A DNA stretch of 64,000 bases from DATFFO01 sp963744905. GTDB taxonomy: Bacteria > Actinomycetota > Acidimicrobiia > Spongiisociales > ZC4RG35. The notes beneath the pieces were generated by a model that worked only from the letters and a program-made list of their open reading frames with translations, was not told where the DNA came from and made no database searches. The DNA lies in the NCBI GenBank assembly GCA_963744905.1, contig CAVUUV010000007.1:1-64000 (forward strand), read 5' to 3'. The stretch's first letter is position 1, and each line of letters starts with the position of its first letter. This document shows, piece by piece, positions 1 to 8,543 of the stretch. The translations under genes were made by a program, and so were the position numbers.

Positions 1-762
1 CCCGAGCAATCCGAGAACTGCCAGCGTGGCGGCGTTCCGGATCGGCTTTGGGCTGGCCGCTGAATCCGGCGCCTCGGCTGTCTCATAGTGAGCTACCCCC
101 GAATCGAACAAGGCGGCGTTGATGTCGATCTGGGAGATGCGGTTCTCGATTCCCACAAGCTGGGTCAAAGCGGCGTCGCGCTGCTCACTGATCCCCGAGT
201 TGTTGGGATCGTCCTTTAGAGCCGACTCGTAGTCGTCGACCTGTGCCTTGAGTTGGTCGCGTTTTGCGGCAAGCTGATCGACCATCGATTGGGCGCGAGA
301 CTGGATCGACGCCTTCTTCAGCTCCTGATAAGACACGGCGACTGCATTGGCCACCTCGGCTGCACCATCGGAAGTGGGGCGGCGGGCACTGATGGTAATG
401 AGGTCGACGTCATTGGCGGCGACCGCAGTCACAGAGTTTCGCAATGTCTCCAAGTCAACTCCGCCGAGGTCATCGGCAGCCCGACCGAGAACCTCCGACG
501 ACGTGATATAGGTGGCCTCGTTTCGCACGTAGCGGCTCAGGTCCCGCCCCGCCGTGGAGTCCTGGAAGGCTGAGGTCGAGGAAGGGTCGGCGAGAATCAA
601 CTGCGCATTGGCCTCGTACCGGGCCGGTAGTAGCAGCGAGAGCCCGTAACCGGCTACTGCGGCGGTCACCACAGTCGCGATGACCAGCCGCCTAAAGCGC
701 CAGAGCGACTCGAGAAGTCCGGGGCCTGGATCGTCGAATCCGCCGCGTTCGTCGAAGCTCAT
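1..762 (-). CDS. Wzz-type polysaccharide chain-length determinant (partial)
   Basis: The frame is open from an ATG at 762 to the window edge, giving 254 residues without the C-terminus. A short cytoplasmic N-terminus is followed by a membrane segment at about residues 25-45 (LVIATVVTAAVAGYGLSLLL) and the PARYEA motif typical of Wzz proteins. A long extracytoplasmic region rich in heptad-like helix (about residues 140-210) follows, as in the Wzz coiled coil. A second membrane segment is just beginning at the edge. Family members set the length of exported polysaccharide or O-antigen chains. It lies beside wecB and two broken sugar-transfer genes, which supports a surface polysaccharide locus. 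A tyrosine-kinase domain, found fused to some homologues, would lie outside the window and cannot be judged. Confidence 0.85.
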   Translation of the reverse strand, partial: MSFDERGGFDDPGPGLLESLWRFRRLVIATVVTAAVAGYGLSLLLPARYEANAQLILADPSSTSAFQDSTAGRDLSRYVRNEATYITSSEVLGRAADDLGGVDLETLRNSVTAVAANDVDLITISARRPTSDGAAEVANAVAVSYQELKKASIQSRAQSMVDQLAAKRDQLKAQVDDYESALKDDPNNSGISEQRDAALTQLVGIENRISQIDINAALFDSGVAHYETAEAPDSAASPKPIRNAATLAVLGLLG

Positions 763-923
763 CGTTTTGTCGGCACGGCGGCATCGCCAACTGCAGCCGC
801 GCTGTGAACTCGGTCAAGCTCTGCCATTCGTCGCACTGTAACTGCTGGCTCTCCTCCACTCAGGTCACAGGCACAAGCCACGGCACGGGTTCGGGATGAG
901 CGGATGCGTTTCATGAGCGTCAG

Positions 924-1991
924 CTAGCTGGCTTCGAGCAGGACATCGGCGATGCGGGGTCCCGTCTTCCCGTCCCACAAGGGAATCTGAGCCGGCCGGC
1001 GGGGGCGTCCAAGCGCCAGTCTGAACCCTTTGATAATATCGTTTGGGTCGGTGCCCACCACGACATTGGTTCCCAGTGAGACGGTGATGGGTCGCTCGGT
1101 GGTGGTGCGAAGGGTGAGGCAGGGGATGCCGAGAATCGACGTTTCTTCCTGGAGTCCGCCCGAATCGGTGAGTACGAGCGAGGAGCCGGCTACCAGGTTG
1201 AGAAAGTCGAGGTATCCGAGGGGATCAATGATACGTATCGTCTTTGGTATTTCGATGCCGTGATCCGTCAGCGCAAGACGGGTCCGCGGATGGCATGGAA
1301 AAGCCACGGGTAACGTCTCGGCGACCTGACCGACGGCCGAGATCATGTCGGTGAGCGAGTCTTTCTTGTCGACATTGGACGGCCGGTGGAGAGTGAGTAC
1401 CGCGTAGCGCTTGCCGAGGCCGAGCCTTTGGCGTGCTCGCCTCTTGCGGGCTTCGGGCAGGAGCCGCAGCAGGGTGTCGATCATGACGTTGCCGACCAGG
1501 TGAATGCGGTGAGGGTCGATTCCCTCCCGGCCCAGGTTGACTCCGGCGTTCTCGGAAGGTGTGAATAACCAATGGGACAAGCGATCGGTGATGACGCGGT
1601 TGATCTCTTCGGGCATGGTCCAGTCGTGGGAGCGGAGCCCTGCCTCCACGTGGGCGATCCTGATTCCAAGCTTCGATGCCGCTAGGGCCGCGGCAAGAGT
1701 GGAGTTGACGTCGCCCACCACCACGACGATGTCGGGTTTCGTTTCCAGAAAGCGCCGTTCCAAGGCGATCAGAGCCCGGCCAGTTTGGTCACCGTGGGAG
1801 CCAGAGCCGATGTCAAGGTACACGTCCGGTTGTGGAAGGCTGAGGTCCCCGAGGAAGGTGCCCGACATGTTGGCGTCGTAGTGCTGGCCGACGTGGACGA
1901 AGTCCGTCTCGGCTCGGCTCGAAACAGCCGATAGGACTGGTTCGATCTTCATGAAGTTGGGTCGGGCAGCAGCCACCAAGGCGATGCGCAT
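924..1991 (-). CDS. wecB: UDP-N-acetylglucosamine 2-epimerase (non-hydrolysing)
   Basis: The 355-residue protein has the usual length and full WecB/MnaA pattern: an N-terminal Rossmann half opening with ARPNFMKI, then GQHYDANMS, the VVVGDVNST segment, HVEAGLRS with its catalytic-region residues, PEEINR, and a C-terminal UDP-binding half with LTLHRPSN and TDSGGLQEE. It interconverts UDP-GlcNAc and UDP-ManNAc in the cytoplasm for surface glycans. ATG at 1991 is preferred over the adjacent GTG at 1994. It is read towards wzz on the same strand, with 161 bases between them. Confidence 0.95.
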   Translation of the reverse strand: MRIALVAAARPNFMKIEPVLSAVSSRAETDFVHVGQHYDANMSGTFLGDLSLPQPDVYLDIGSGSHGDQTGRALIALERRFLETKPDIVVVVGDVNSTLAAALAASKLGIRIAHVEAGLRSHDWTMPEEINRVITDRLSHWLFTPSENAGVNLGREGIDPHRIHLVGNVMIDTLLRLLPEARKRRARQRLGLGKRYAVLTLHRPSNVDKKDSLTDMISAVGQVAETLPVAFPCHPRTRLALTDHGIEIPKTIRIIDPLGYLDFLNLVAGSSLVLTDSGGLQEETSILGIPCLTLRTTTERPITVSLGTNVVVGTDPNDIIKGFRLALGRPRRPAQIPLWDGKTGPRIADVLLEAS

Positions 1992-2509
1992 CACTCCGGC
2001 TCGTATAACTCAGATGCTTGCTGGCATGTACGCGAGGACGTTAGTGCGTACGTCCAGACTGGTTCATGCAGCCACGCACTCTGTCTGGATGCCTTGGGGG
2101 CAGGTCGCCTTCCGGCCCATCACCGAACCAGATACCAGGCAGTGTCATCGTCGACGAGGGAGGCGGTGGCCGATACCCGGCCCGACCAGAGAGCGGTCAC
2201 CCTGAAGCTGGTCATTTCTGGAGGCGTTTGCCGGCGGCAGACCTAGAGTCAGAGTCTCCCGCAACCAATGAAGAAGGATGGGGTGGAGCCGCCGAATCGA
2301 CCCGAGGGTAGAGCTCAACTCCGTCCGTGACCACCGCCCTTCAGCCACGTCGGCTGATGAGATTCGTCTCATGGTTGACGGAGAAGGCGTCCGAGCACCT
2401 CATCAGGTACACGCACGTTGCATGGTTCTGGAATAGCGACGGTCTGCGATCGAAACTGCCGATACTCCGCATCACCTGGGGAGGTCGTGACTACGGTAGC
2501 CGATGCATC
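1992..2509. other. Intergenic stretch without a recognisable gene
   Basis: This stretch separates divergent wecB (minus) and the broken glycosyltransferase (plus). Reading frames on both strands give arginine- and proline-rich translations with no recognisable motif. It presumably holds the promoters for both genes, but no convincing -35/-10 pair was identified. Composition is slightly less GC-rich than the flanking genes. Confidence 0.4.
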
Positions 2510-3740
2510 ATGTCTCAGCCGGTTCGAGTCGCTCTCCTAACTCAGTGCTTCCCGCCTGAGACCAATGCCGGTGCAAACCGGCTATCGGCGTTGGCACACG
2601 CCTTGGCTGGCCAGGCCGAGGTGACTGTTGTCACCAACCAACCCAGCTACCCCAGACCGAACCTGTTTGCCTCGGGATCGTGGAACGACCACGATAGGGC
2701 CCTGCCCTTTCGCGTAAGGCGGGCAAATCCGTTCCATCCTCACATAGGGTCAGACATCCAGCGCGGCTTCCGAGAGCTGGCCATGGCCAAGCGGCTCGCC
2801 AGGCTGGCACGACCGACGGATCCGGCCGTGATCTGGGCCACATCTCCCAGCCTCTTCGTGGGACTCGCCGGGTCGACCCTGGCCCGGCGCTTGCAGTGTC
2901 ACTTCGTCTGGGACCTTCGTGATTTGACCTGGTCCTATCTCGAGGAGGACACGTCGGGCGGCTTCCGCTCGTTCACCAGGCACCGGGCGGGAGCTGTACT
3001 TCGTCAGCGGGCTGGGTTCGTGGCGAGGAGTGCGCATGCGATTCTGACCTCCAACACCGGCATCAAGGACGCCGTTCTCGGGCTAGGTGTCGATCCCCGT
3101 CGTCTGCTGGTCGCGCCCAACGGCGTGTCGACTGAGATTCTTGAGCGAGGGACGCATCTGGGTGAGACGCCGAACCTGACCCGGCCGATCGTCACTTATG
3201 CCGGGGCAATTGGCTATTACCAGGGTCTGGAGTCTTTGTTGGATGTTGCCGAACTGCTTCCTGAAGTGGACATCCAATTGGTGGGTGATGGTCCAATGCG
3301 AGCCGAATTAGAAGCGCAGGCTCACTTCAGAGAGTTAGCCAACATCCGATTTACCGGCTACGCCGATCAAGACCGCCTCTTTGAACTGTATGAGTCATCA
3401 GATCCTTTTCGCTGGCCTTGAAGACACCCCGGCCATGGCCAGGACCTTTCCTTCCAAGCCCTTTGAATTCATGGCTATGGGCTGGCCCCTGGTCTACGCT
3501 GGCCGAGGAGTGGCGGCGTCGTTCCTGGAGAATGATTCAGGCCTCGTCGTGGAGCCGTAAAACCCCACGTTGATTGCAGCTGCGTTCAAGCGGCGATTGC
3601 GCGATGAGGAGTTGTGGCACAAACTGGCAGGGAGCGGGCAACGGCACGCTCGCCACCACCAACGAGATCAGATCATGACGCGGGCCGTCGAGCAGGCATT
3701 TGATTGCGTCCGAGCTACTAGACCGAGGTTGGTCGCCTGA
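2510..3740 (+). pseudogene. Glycosyltransferase (GT4, WbuB-like), frameshifted and with internal stop
   Basis: From ATG 2510 the frame encodes a GT-B N-terminal half (FPPETNAGANRLSALA, then VVTNQPSYP). The linker into the C-terminal half carries ILTSNTGIKDAVLGLGV and VAPNGVS, followed by VTYAGAIGYYQGLESLL. At about 3405 the frame breaks and ends at a stop at 3419-3421. The expected C-terminus continues in the next frame as LFAGLEDTPAMARTFPSK, then FEFMAMGWPLVYAG. It then meets a second in-frame stop at 3558-3560 and resumes to a final stop at 3738-3740. Two independent lesions make decay likely, although consensus error is possible. Intact relatives transfer sugars to lipid-linked acceptors in surface polysaccharide synthesis. 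Confidence 0.85.
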
Positions 3741-3839
3741 CCGAGAGAGGGGTGGGTGGAGTCAGTCCCGGGAGCGGGATCAGCGACCCAGGAGTTCGCG
3801 CCGAGAATGACCGGGTCCTTCCACTAGATCGGTTTCGGA

Positions 3840-4360
3840 GATGAGCGACGTTGAGGTCGAGGCGCCCCGATATCTGGGCCAGTCCGGTGACTCCGGCCGG
3901 ACCGAAAAGCGTTCGGTGGGACCCGGAGGCGGCAGTGGACTAGTAGGGCACCAGGGGACGTGGTCCCACCAGCGACATCTCCCCACGGAGGACGTTGAAG
4001 AGGTTGGGCAGTTCATCGATCGACCACTTGCGGATCAGCCGCCCCACCCGGGTGATGCGGGGATCGTCGTGGAGTACGTAGCGGGGCGGTGCCCTTCATT
4101 ACCTGTTCGGTGTGGAGGCGGTGCAGGTTCTCGTCGGCGCCGTCGACCATGGAGCGGAACTTCCACATCATGAAGGGCTCCCGGTGGCGCCCCACCCGCT
4201 CCTGGAGGAAGAAGATCGGTCGGCCGTCTTCGATGAATATGGCCGCCGCGACCAGGGCGAAGACGGGGGACAGGGCCACGATGATCAGGCTGGCCACCAC
4301 CACATCGAAGATCCGTTGGGTGAGAAGGGCTCTGCTCCCACACTCGGGGACGAACCTGCC
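3840..4360 (-). pseudogene. Bacterial sugar-phosphate (undecaprenyl-phosphate glycosyl) transferase remnant
   Basis: The minus strand carries the membrane segment and catalytic core of the WcaJ/WbaP transferase family: TQRIFDVVVASLIIVALSP, then GRPIFFLQERVGR, then MMWKFRSM. The frame breaks near 4081; the next frame continues with YVLHDDPRITRVGRLIRKWS, DELPNLFNVLRGEMSLVGPR and PLVPY. A stop at 3940-3942 follows, and beyond it GVTGLAQISGR is still readable. Only the C-terminal domain is present, because an in-frame stop at 4361-4363 precedes it and no CoA-binding-like N-terminal domain is seen. Intact enzymes start lipid-linked polysaccharide synthesis by moving a sugar phosphate to undecaprenyl phosphate. 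Lesions plus truncation indicate a non-functional copy. Confidence 0.85.
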
Positions 4361-4503
4361 CTAACCCGACCGCACTTTCCTGCAGACTCGAGCATTCCCT
4401 CGCAACGCCCCATAGATTCGGCGGCGTTTCACCTCTTCCTCGACGGCACCATAGTCATGACATCGGCCCGGACGGGTGCACCCCGGCTAGTTCGTTTTCC
4501 CGC

Positions 4504-5463
4504 TCAGCCCGAATACGACTTCTCGGTGACCACGTTGCCGTTGGGGTCGAGGACGAAGACCGTGTCGCCCGAGTTGTTCCACACCGCCGAGCCCTGATTG
4601 CACCAGTACAGGTTGGTGGAGGTGTCGGTCCCACAGCCGGTGTGGAGGCGTACCGTTGCTCCGGCGGCCAGGGTGAAGCCGCCGGGGAAGGGGTAGCGAT
4701 GGCTGGCCGACTCGTCCTTGATCTCCCAGCCGGTCAGGTCGATCGAGCCCGGTCCCGGGTTGGTGAACTCGACCCACTCGTCGTTGAGGTTGTCGTTGTC
4801 GTTGCCCTCGGCGTCGTAGTGGATCTGGCCGATCTGGAGGGTGCCGGCGGCCTCGGGGCCACAGGCGTCGGGTGCCCACATCCCCACCTGGTCCGCCTGG
4901 GCCGCCGCCTGGGCCGCCTCCAGGCGGTCCGCCTGGGCAACGTCGGGCTCGTAGCGGCGGGCGAGGGCCAGGCCCTGGCGGACCATGGCCTCGTTGACGA
5001 ACACGTCACCGGCATAGACGTAGCGCAGCAACCTCCCGTACTGGTCCCGGTCGGACTGGTCGGACTCGAGGCGGACCGTTCCCTCTGACAGGAGGTCCTC
5101 CATGGCCGCAGTCGCCTGGTTGGAGAGACACTCCCCACTCTCGGGGGAGTTGATGCCGATGAGGCGCACCGGCTCGTCGGTTCCATCGATCATCACCCGG
5201 ATGGTGTCGCCGTCGGTGACCGAAACGACCGGGACCTCGCCGGCCTGGACCGAGGTGGTGGTGGGAGACGGTCTGACCGAAGTCGAGGGGGGCGCGGTCG
5301 TAGTGGTGGTGGTGGGCCGGGTCGTCGTGGTGGACGAGGTCGACGTGGAGGTGGAAGTGGACCTCGACGTGGAAGTGGTGGTGGAACTCGAGGTCCCGGG
5401 TGGGGAGGTGGTGGTCGAGGCGGTGCTCCCACAGGAGACCAGCAGCAGCACCACCGCCGACAC
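4504..5463 (-). CDS. Thermonuclease-family lipoprotein with C-terminal lamin-tail domain
   Basis: The 319-residue protein starts directly in a hydrophobic signal segment ending in a lipobox (LLVSC), so it is probably a surface lipoprotein. A Ser/Thr/Pro-rich linker of about 60 residues follows. Next is a staphylococcal-nuclease domain (about 75-205) with TDGDTI, VRLIGINSPE, QYGRLLRYVY and VNEAMVRQGLA. The metal-ligand Asp of the LVDTPE motif is Asn here, a frequent variant. The last 110 residues form a lamin-tail (LTD) beta-sandwich (WVEFTNPG, DLTGWEI, NNSGDTVFVLD). It probably cleaves nucleic acid outside the cell. GTG 5463 is the only start found; the frame remains open upstream with basic residues, so the true start may be earlier. 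Confidence 0.9.
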   Translation of the reverse strand: MSAVVLLLVSCGSTASTTTSPPGTSSSTTTSTSRSTSTSTSTSSTTTTRPTTTTTTAPPSTSVRPSPTTTSVQAGEVPVVSVTDGDTIRVMIDGTDEPVRLIGINSPESGECLSNQATAAMEDLLSEGTVRLESDQSDRDQYGRLLRYVYAGDVFVNEAMVRQGLALARRYEPDVAQADRLEAAQAAAQADQVGMWAPDACGPEAAGTLQIGQIHYDAEGNDNDNLNDEWVEFTNPGPGSIDLTGWEIKDESASHRYPFPGGFTLAAGATVRLHTGCGTDTSTNLYWCNQGSAVWNNSGDTVFVLDPNGNVVTEKSYSG

Positions 5464-5538
5464 GACGGCGATCCTCCATGGGCGCTGTGATGCTTCGCTC
5501 CACCGATTCCACGGTAGGCCCGGGGGTCCGGCCTCGAT

Positions 5539-7260
5539 GTGATAATGGTGGCGATGGCCAGCCCTCGCCGGCGCTCCCTAGCGGGCCGACTCCTCCTCAC
5601 CTATGCCCTGGCGGTGCTGGTCGTGTTGGGCCTGATGGGCTTCTTCGTGGAGCGGTCGTCGCGCTCGACCCTGTTGGGCGAGCTGGAGGAAGGCCTCACC
5701 CAGCAGGCCTTGACACTGGCCGACACCCTCCCCACCGACCCGCCCGGGATCGTGGCGGCGGTCGATCGACTGGCCTCCGACATCGACGCCCGGGTGACGG
5801 TGATCGACCCCGACGGCGTGGTGGTGGCCGACTCCCTGCACGACCCGGCCGACATGGAGAATCACACCGGGCGCCCGGAGGTGGAGGCCGCCCTGTCCGG
5901 CAAGGTCGGTATCGACCGCCGCCTCAGTGCCACGACCGGGTTCCGCCAGCTCTACGTGGCGGTCCCCGGGGCCGAGGGCCGGGTGGTGCGTCTATCGCTG
6001 CCCGAGAACACGGTCACCACCCGGGTGACGGCGTTTCGGTCCCAGCTCCTGCTGATCGTCGCCCTGGCCGGGCTGTTCGGGATTCTGGCCGTGGCGCTCG
6101 TCGCTCGCCTCCTGGCCCGTCCCCTGGTTCGTCTGGCCGACGCCGCCTCCGCGCTGGCCGAGGGGAATCTGGAAATCGATCCTCCCCGTTCTTCGGTGGC
6201 GGAACTGGATCGGCTGGGGAGGTCCCTGCGAACCGTGGCCGAGGAGCTGGGATCCCGTCTGGCCGAGGTGGAGGGCGAGCGCCGCACCCTGGGTGTGGTA
6301 CTCGATGCGCTCCCCCAGGGCACCCTGCTCCTGGACCGTGGTGGGGAGGTGCTCTATGCCAACCGCTCCCTGGAGGCGCTGTTGGGACCGGTGCCTTCCC
6401 ACCTCGATCAGGTGGTGCCCTTCCGGGTCCAGGAGATGGTGCGGCGGGCGGTGGCCGAAGGCAGGGTCATCGACCAGGACATGGAGCACGGACGGCCCAC
6501 CCGGATCCTGCGGGTGATCGCCTCGCCCTTCGAGGACGACCGGGTGCTGGTGGTGGTGAGCGACGTCACCGAGCGGCGCCGGGTGGACGACGTCCGCCGG
6601 GATTTCGTCACCAACGCCTCCCACGAGCTCAAGACCCCGGTGTCTTCGATCCTGGCCTCGTCCGAGGCCCTGGAAGTGGCCCTGGAGCGGGCGCCCGATC
6701 GGGCCATGCAGTTCGCCGGCCAGATCGGCAACTCGGCCCGTTCCCTCGCCCGTCTCGTCTCCGACCTGCTCGACCTGTCCCGCCTGGAGAGCGGAGAGGC
6801 GGAGACGGAGGACGTGGCCCTGGCCGAGCTCATCATCACCGAGGTGGAAAGGGTGGCGGAGCTGGCCGAGCGGCGCGGGGTGAGACTGCGGGCGGAGACG
6901 AGTGACGTCCACGTGATGGGTGCGGCGGCCGACCTGGCCCTGGCGGTGCGGAACCTGTTGGACAATGCCGTCCGCTACACCGACGAGGGTGGCGAGGTGG
7001 TGGTCCGGGTGGAACGCCAGGATGACGAGGCGGTCCTGTCGGTGACCGACACCGGGGCCGGCATCTCCCAGCGGGACCTGGAGCGGATCTTCGAGCGCTT
7101 CTACCGGGTGGACGTGGCCCGCTCCCGCGCCACCGGCGGCACCGGCTTGGGCCTGTCGATCGTCCGTCACGTTGTCGAGTCCCACGATGGAACGGTGGGG
7201 GTGGTCTCGGAGCTGGGGGCAGGGTCGACGTTCACGGTGCGACTGCCGGCGTCGGGGTAG
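5539..7260 (+). CDS. Membrane sensor histidine kinase (PhoR/ResE type)
   Basis: The 573-residue protein has a complete layout: a membrane segment at about 15-35, an extracytoplasmic sensor of about 140 residues, a second membrane segment at about 175-200, HAMP, a PAS-like segment (LDALPQGTLLLDRGGEVLYA), HisKA with ASHELKTP (His362 from the GTG start), then HATPase with NLLDNAVRY, DTGAGI and TGLGLSIV. It should autophosphorylate and pass phosphate to a response regulator. No regulator lies beside it, so it is an orphan here. GTG 5539, ATG 5545 and ATG 5554 are all possible starts. It is divergent from the nuclease-LTD gene, whose start lies 75 bases away. Confidence 0.93.
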   Translation: MIMVAMASPRRRSLAGRLLLTYALAVLVVLGLMGFFVERSSRSTLLGELEEGLTQQALTLADTLPTDPPGIVAAVDRLASDIDARVTVIDPDGVVVADSLHDPADMENHTGRPEVEAALSGKVGIDRRLSATTGFRQLYVAVPGAEGRVVRLSLPENTVTTRVTAFRSQLLLIVALAGLFGILAVALVARLLARPLVRLADAASALAEGNLEIDPPRSSVAELDRLGRSLRTVAEELGSRLAEVEGERRTLGVVLDALPQGTLLLDRGGEVLYANRSLEALLGPVPSHLDQVVPFRVQEMVRRAVAEGRVIDQDMEHGRPTRILRVIASPFEDDRVLVVVSDVTERRRVDDVRRDFVTNASHELKTPVSSILASSEALEVALERAPDRAMQFAGQIGNSARSLARLVSDLLDLSRLESGEAETEDVALAELIITEVERVAELAERRGVRLRAETSDVHVMGAAADLALAVRNLLDNAVRYTDEGGEVVVRVERQDDEAVLSVTDTGAGISQRDLERIFERFYRVDVARSRATGGTGLGLSIVRHVVESHDGTVGVVSELGAGSTFTVRLPASG

Positions 7261-7278
7261 GACAGCGTCGGGTTCGGC

Positions 7279-7486
7279 TCCCCCCTACCCGCAGCCTCCG
7301 GCTGCGGGTCCCTTCCCCCTCTCGCTTCGCTCGTGGGGGACAAAGGTTATGTCTACTCCCTTCCTTCCCCCTGGCTCCGGCGGGGGACAAAGGTTTGTCT
7401 TCTCCCTTCCTTCCCCTGGCTCCTGCCAGGGGACAAGGGTTTGGCTTTGTCCCCCTCACCTGAGGTGAGGCGGGAGGTAGGGGGGC
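7279..7486. repeat. GC-rich dispersed palindromic repeat, copy A
   Basis: The block is bounded by CCCCCTACC and its complement GGTAGGGGGG. Inside are a stem around GCAGCCTCCGGCTGC and three GGGGGACAA(A/G)GG units separated by short GC stems. It fills the gap between the sensor kinase and the MBL gene, and its parts recur in copies B-E. Confidence 0.75.
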
Positions 7487-7517
7487 CCAAGGATTTGGCC
7501 TAGGGTTGGCTCCTGAA

Positions 7518-8269
7518 ATGATGGATGCATGCGAGCAAGTGGCGGAGGGTGTCTGGAGGGGGACCGGGTCCCGGAACAACTTCTATCTGATACGTGACGG
7601 CGACTCGGTGTGCCTGGTCGACACCGGTTATCCGGGGGACCTGGAGGCAGTCCAGGCTGCCTGCGAGGAGGTGGGATCGAGTCTGGCTGACCTGTCCGCC
7701 ATCCTGCTGACCCACGGCCATGTGGATCACATGGGATCCGCGGCCATGATCAGTACCGAGCACGGCGTCGGCGTGCACTGCCACACCGAGGAGGCTGCCT
7801 CAGGTCCGGGGCGAGCGAATCGAGCAGATATCGATCCTGTACATGGTGAGCTCGCTTGTGGCGCCCCAAGATGTTCACCTTCGTGCTCAACGCCGTTTCC
7901 AACGGCGGTGCCAAGATCGACAGGGTTTCCGAACCGCAGACCTTCACCGACACGATGGGGCCTCTCGATCTTCCCGGTCACCCCACTCCCATATTCACTC
8001 CCGGGCACACGTCTGGTCACTGTGCCTTCCACCTCCCGGATCGGGGTGTGCTGATCACCGGCGATGCGCTGATCACCCAGGATCCCCTCACGCGGGCCAT
8101 CGGCCCCCGCCTCCTCCACAAAGCCTTCAACCACGATCAAGCCGGAGCGGTGCGTTCGCTGTCGCGGCTGCTGGAGCTCGAAGCCGACGTGGTGGCACCC
8201 GGCCACGGTGAGCTGTTCCATGGTTCCCCGGCGGAGGCGGTGGAGCAGGCGTTGGCCGCGCTTCCCTGA
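7518..8269 (+). pseudogene. Metallo-beta-lactamase-fold hydrolase with two frameshifts
   Basis: The first frame (from ATG 7518 or 7521) encodes an MBL N-terminus with NFYLIRDGDSVCLVDTGYP and the zinc motif HGHVDH. Near 7800 the frame must shift to read QVRGERIEQISILYMVSSL, and near 7856 it must shift again to WRPKMFTFVLNAVS. The last frame then carries FTPGHTSGHCAF, GVLITGDAL and VVAPGHGE to the stop at 8267-8269. All core MBL motifs are present once frames are joined, at the normal family length. Either the gene is recently broken or two bases are wrong in the consensus. The substrate cannot be told; glyoxalase-II-like or lactonase roles are common in this fold. Confidence 0.85.
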
Positions 8270-8296
8270 GGTCGGGCCCAGGCTCGTGATCTGACA

Positions 8297-8543
8297 CCTC
8301 GGGTTTGCCCGACCCCTTCGGGGTCACCCCCCTACCCGCAGCCTGCGGCTGCGGGTCCCTTCCCCCTTGCTGCGCAAGGGGGACAAAGCTGAGGTTGGGT
8401 CCCTTCGCCTTGCTGCGTAGGGGGGACAAAGCTGAGGGACGAGCCTGAGGGTTCAAAGGGGATGGTTCCGCTTTGTCCCCCTGCCATTAGGCAGGGGGAA
8501 GGTCCCTGTCGCCGGAGCGCAGCGAAGGCGAGAGGTAGGGGGG
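8297..8543. repeat. GC-rich dispersed palindromic repeat, copy B
   Basis: It opens with a CCTCGGGTTTGCCCGA stem and CCCCCTACC, then a GCAGCCTGCGGCTGC stem, a TTGCTGCGCAAG stem and GGGGGACAAAG units. It closes with GCGAGAGGTAGGGGGG. Its right half is nearly identical to copy C. The last codons of the neighbouring MFS gene lie inside it. Confidence 0.85.
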
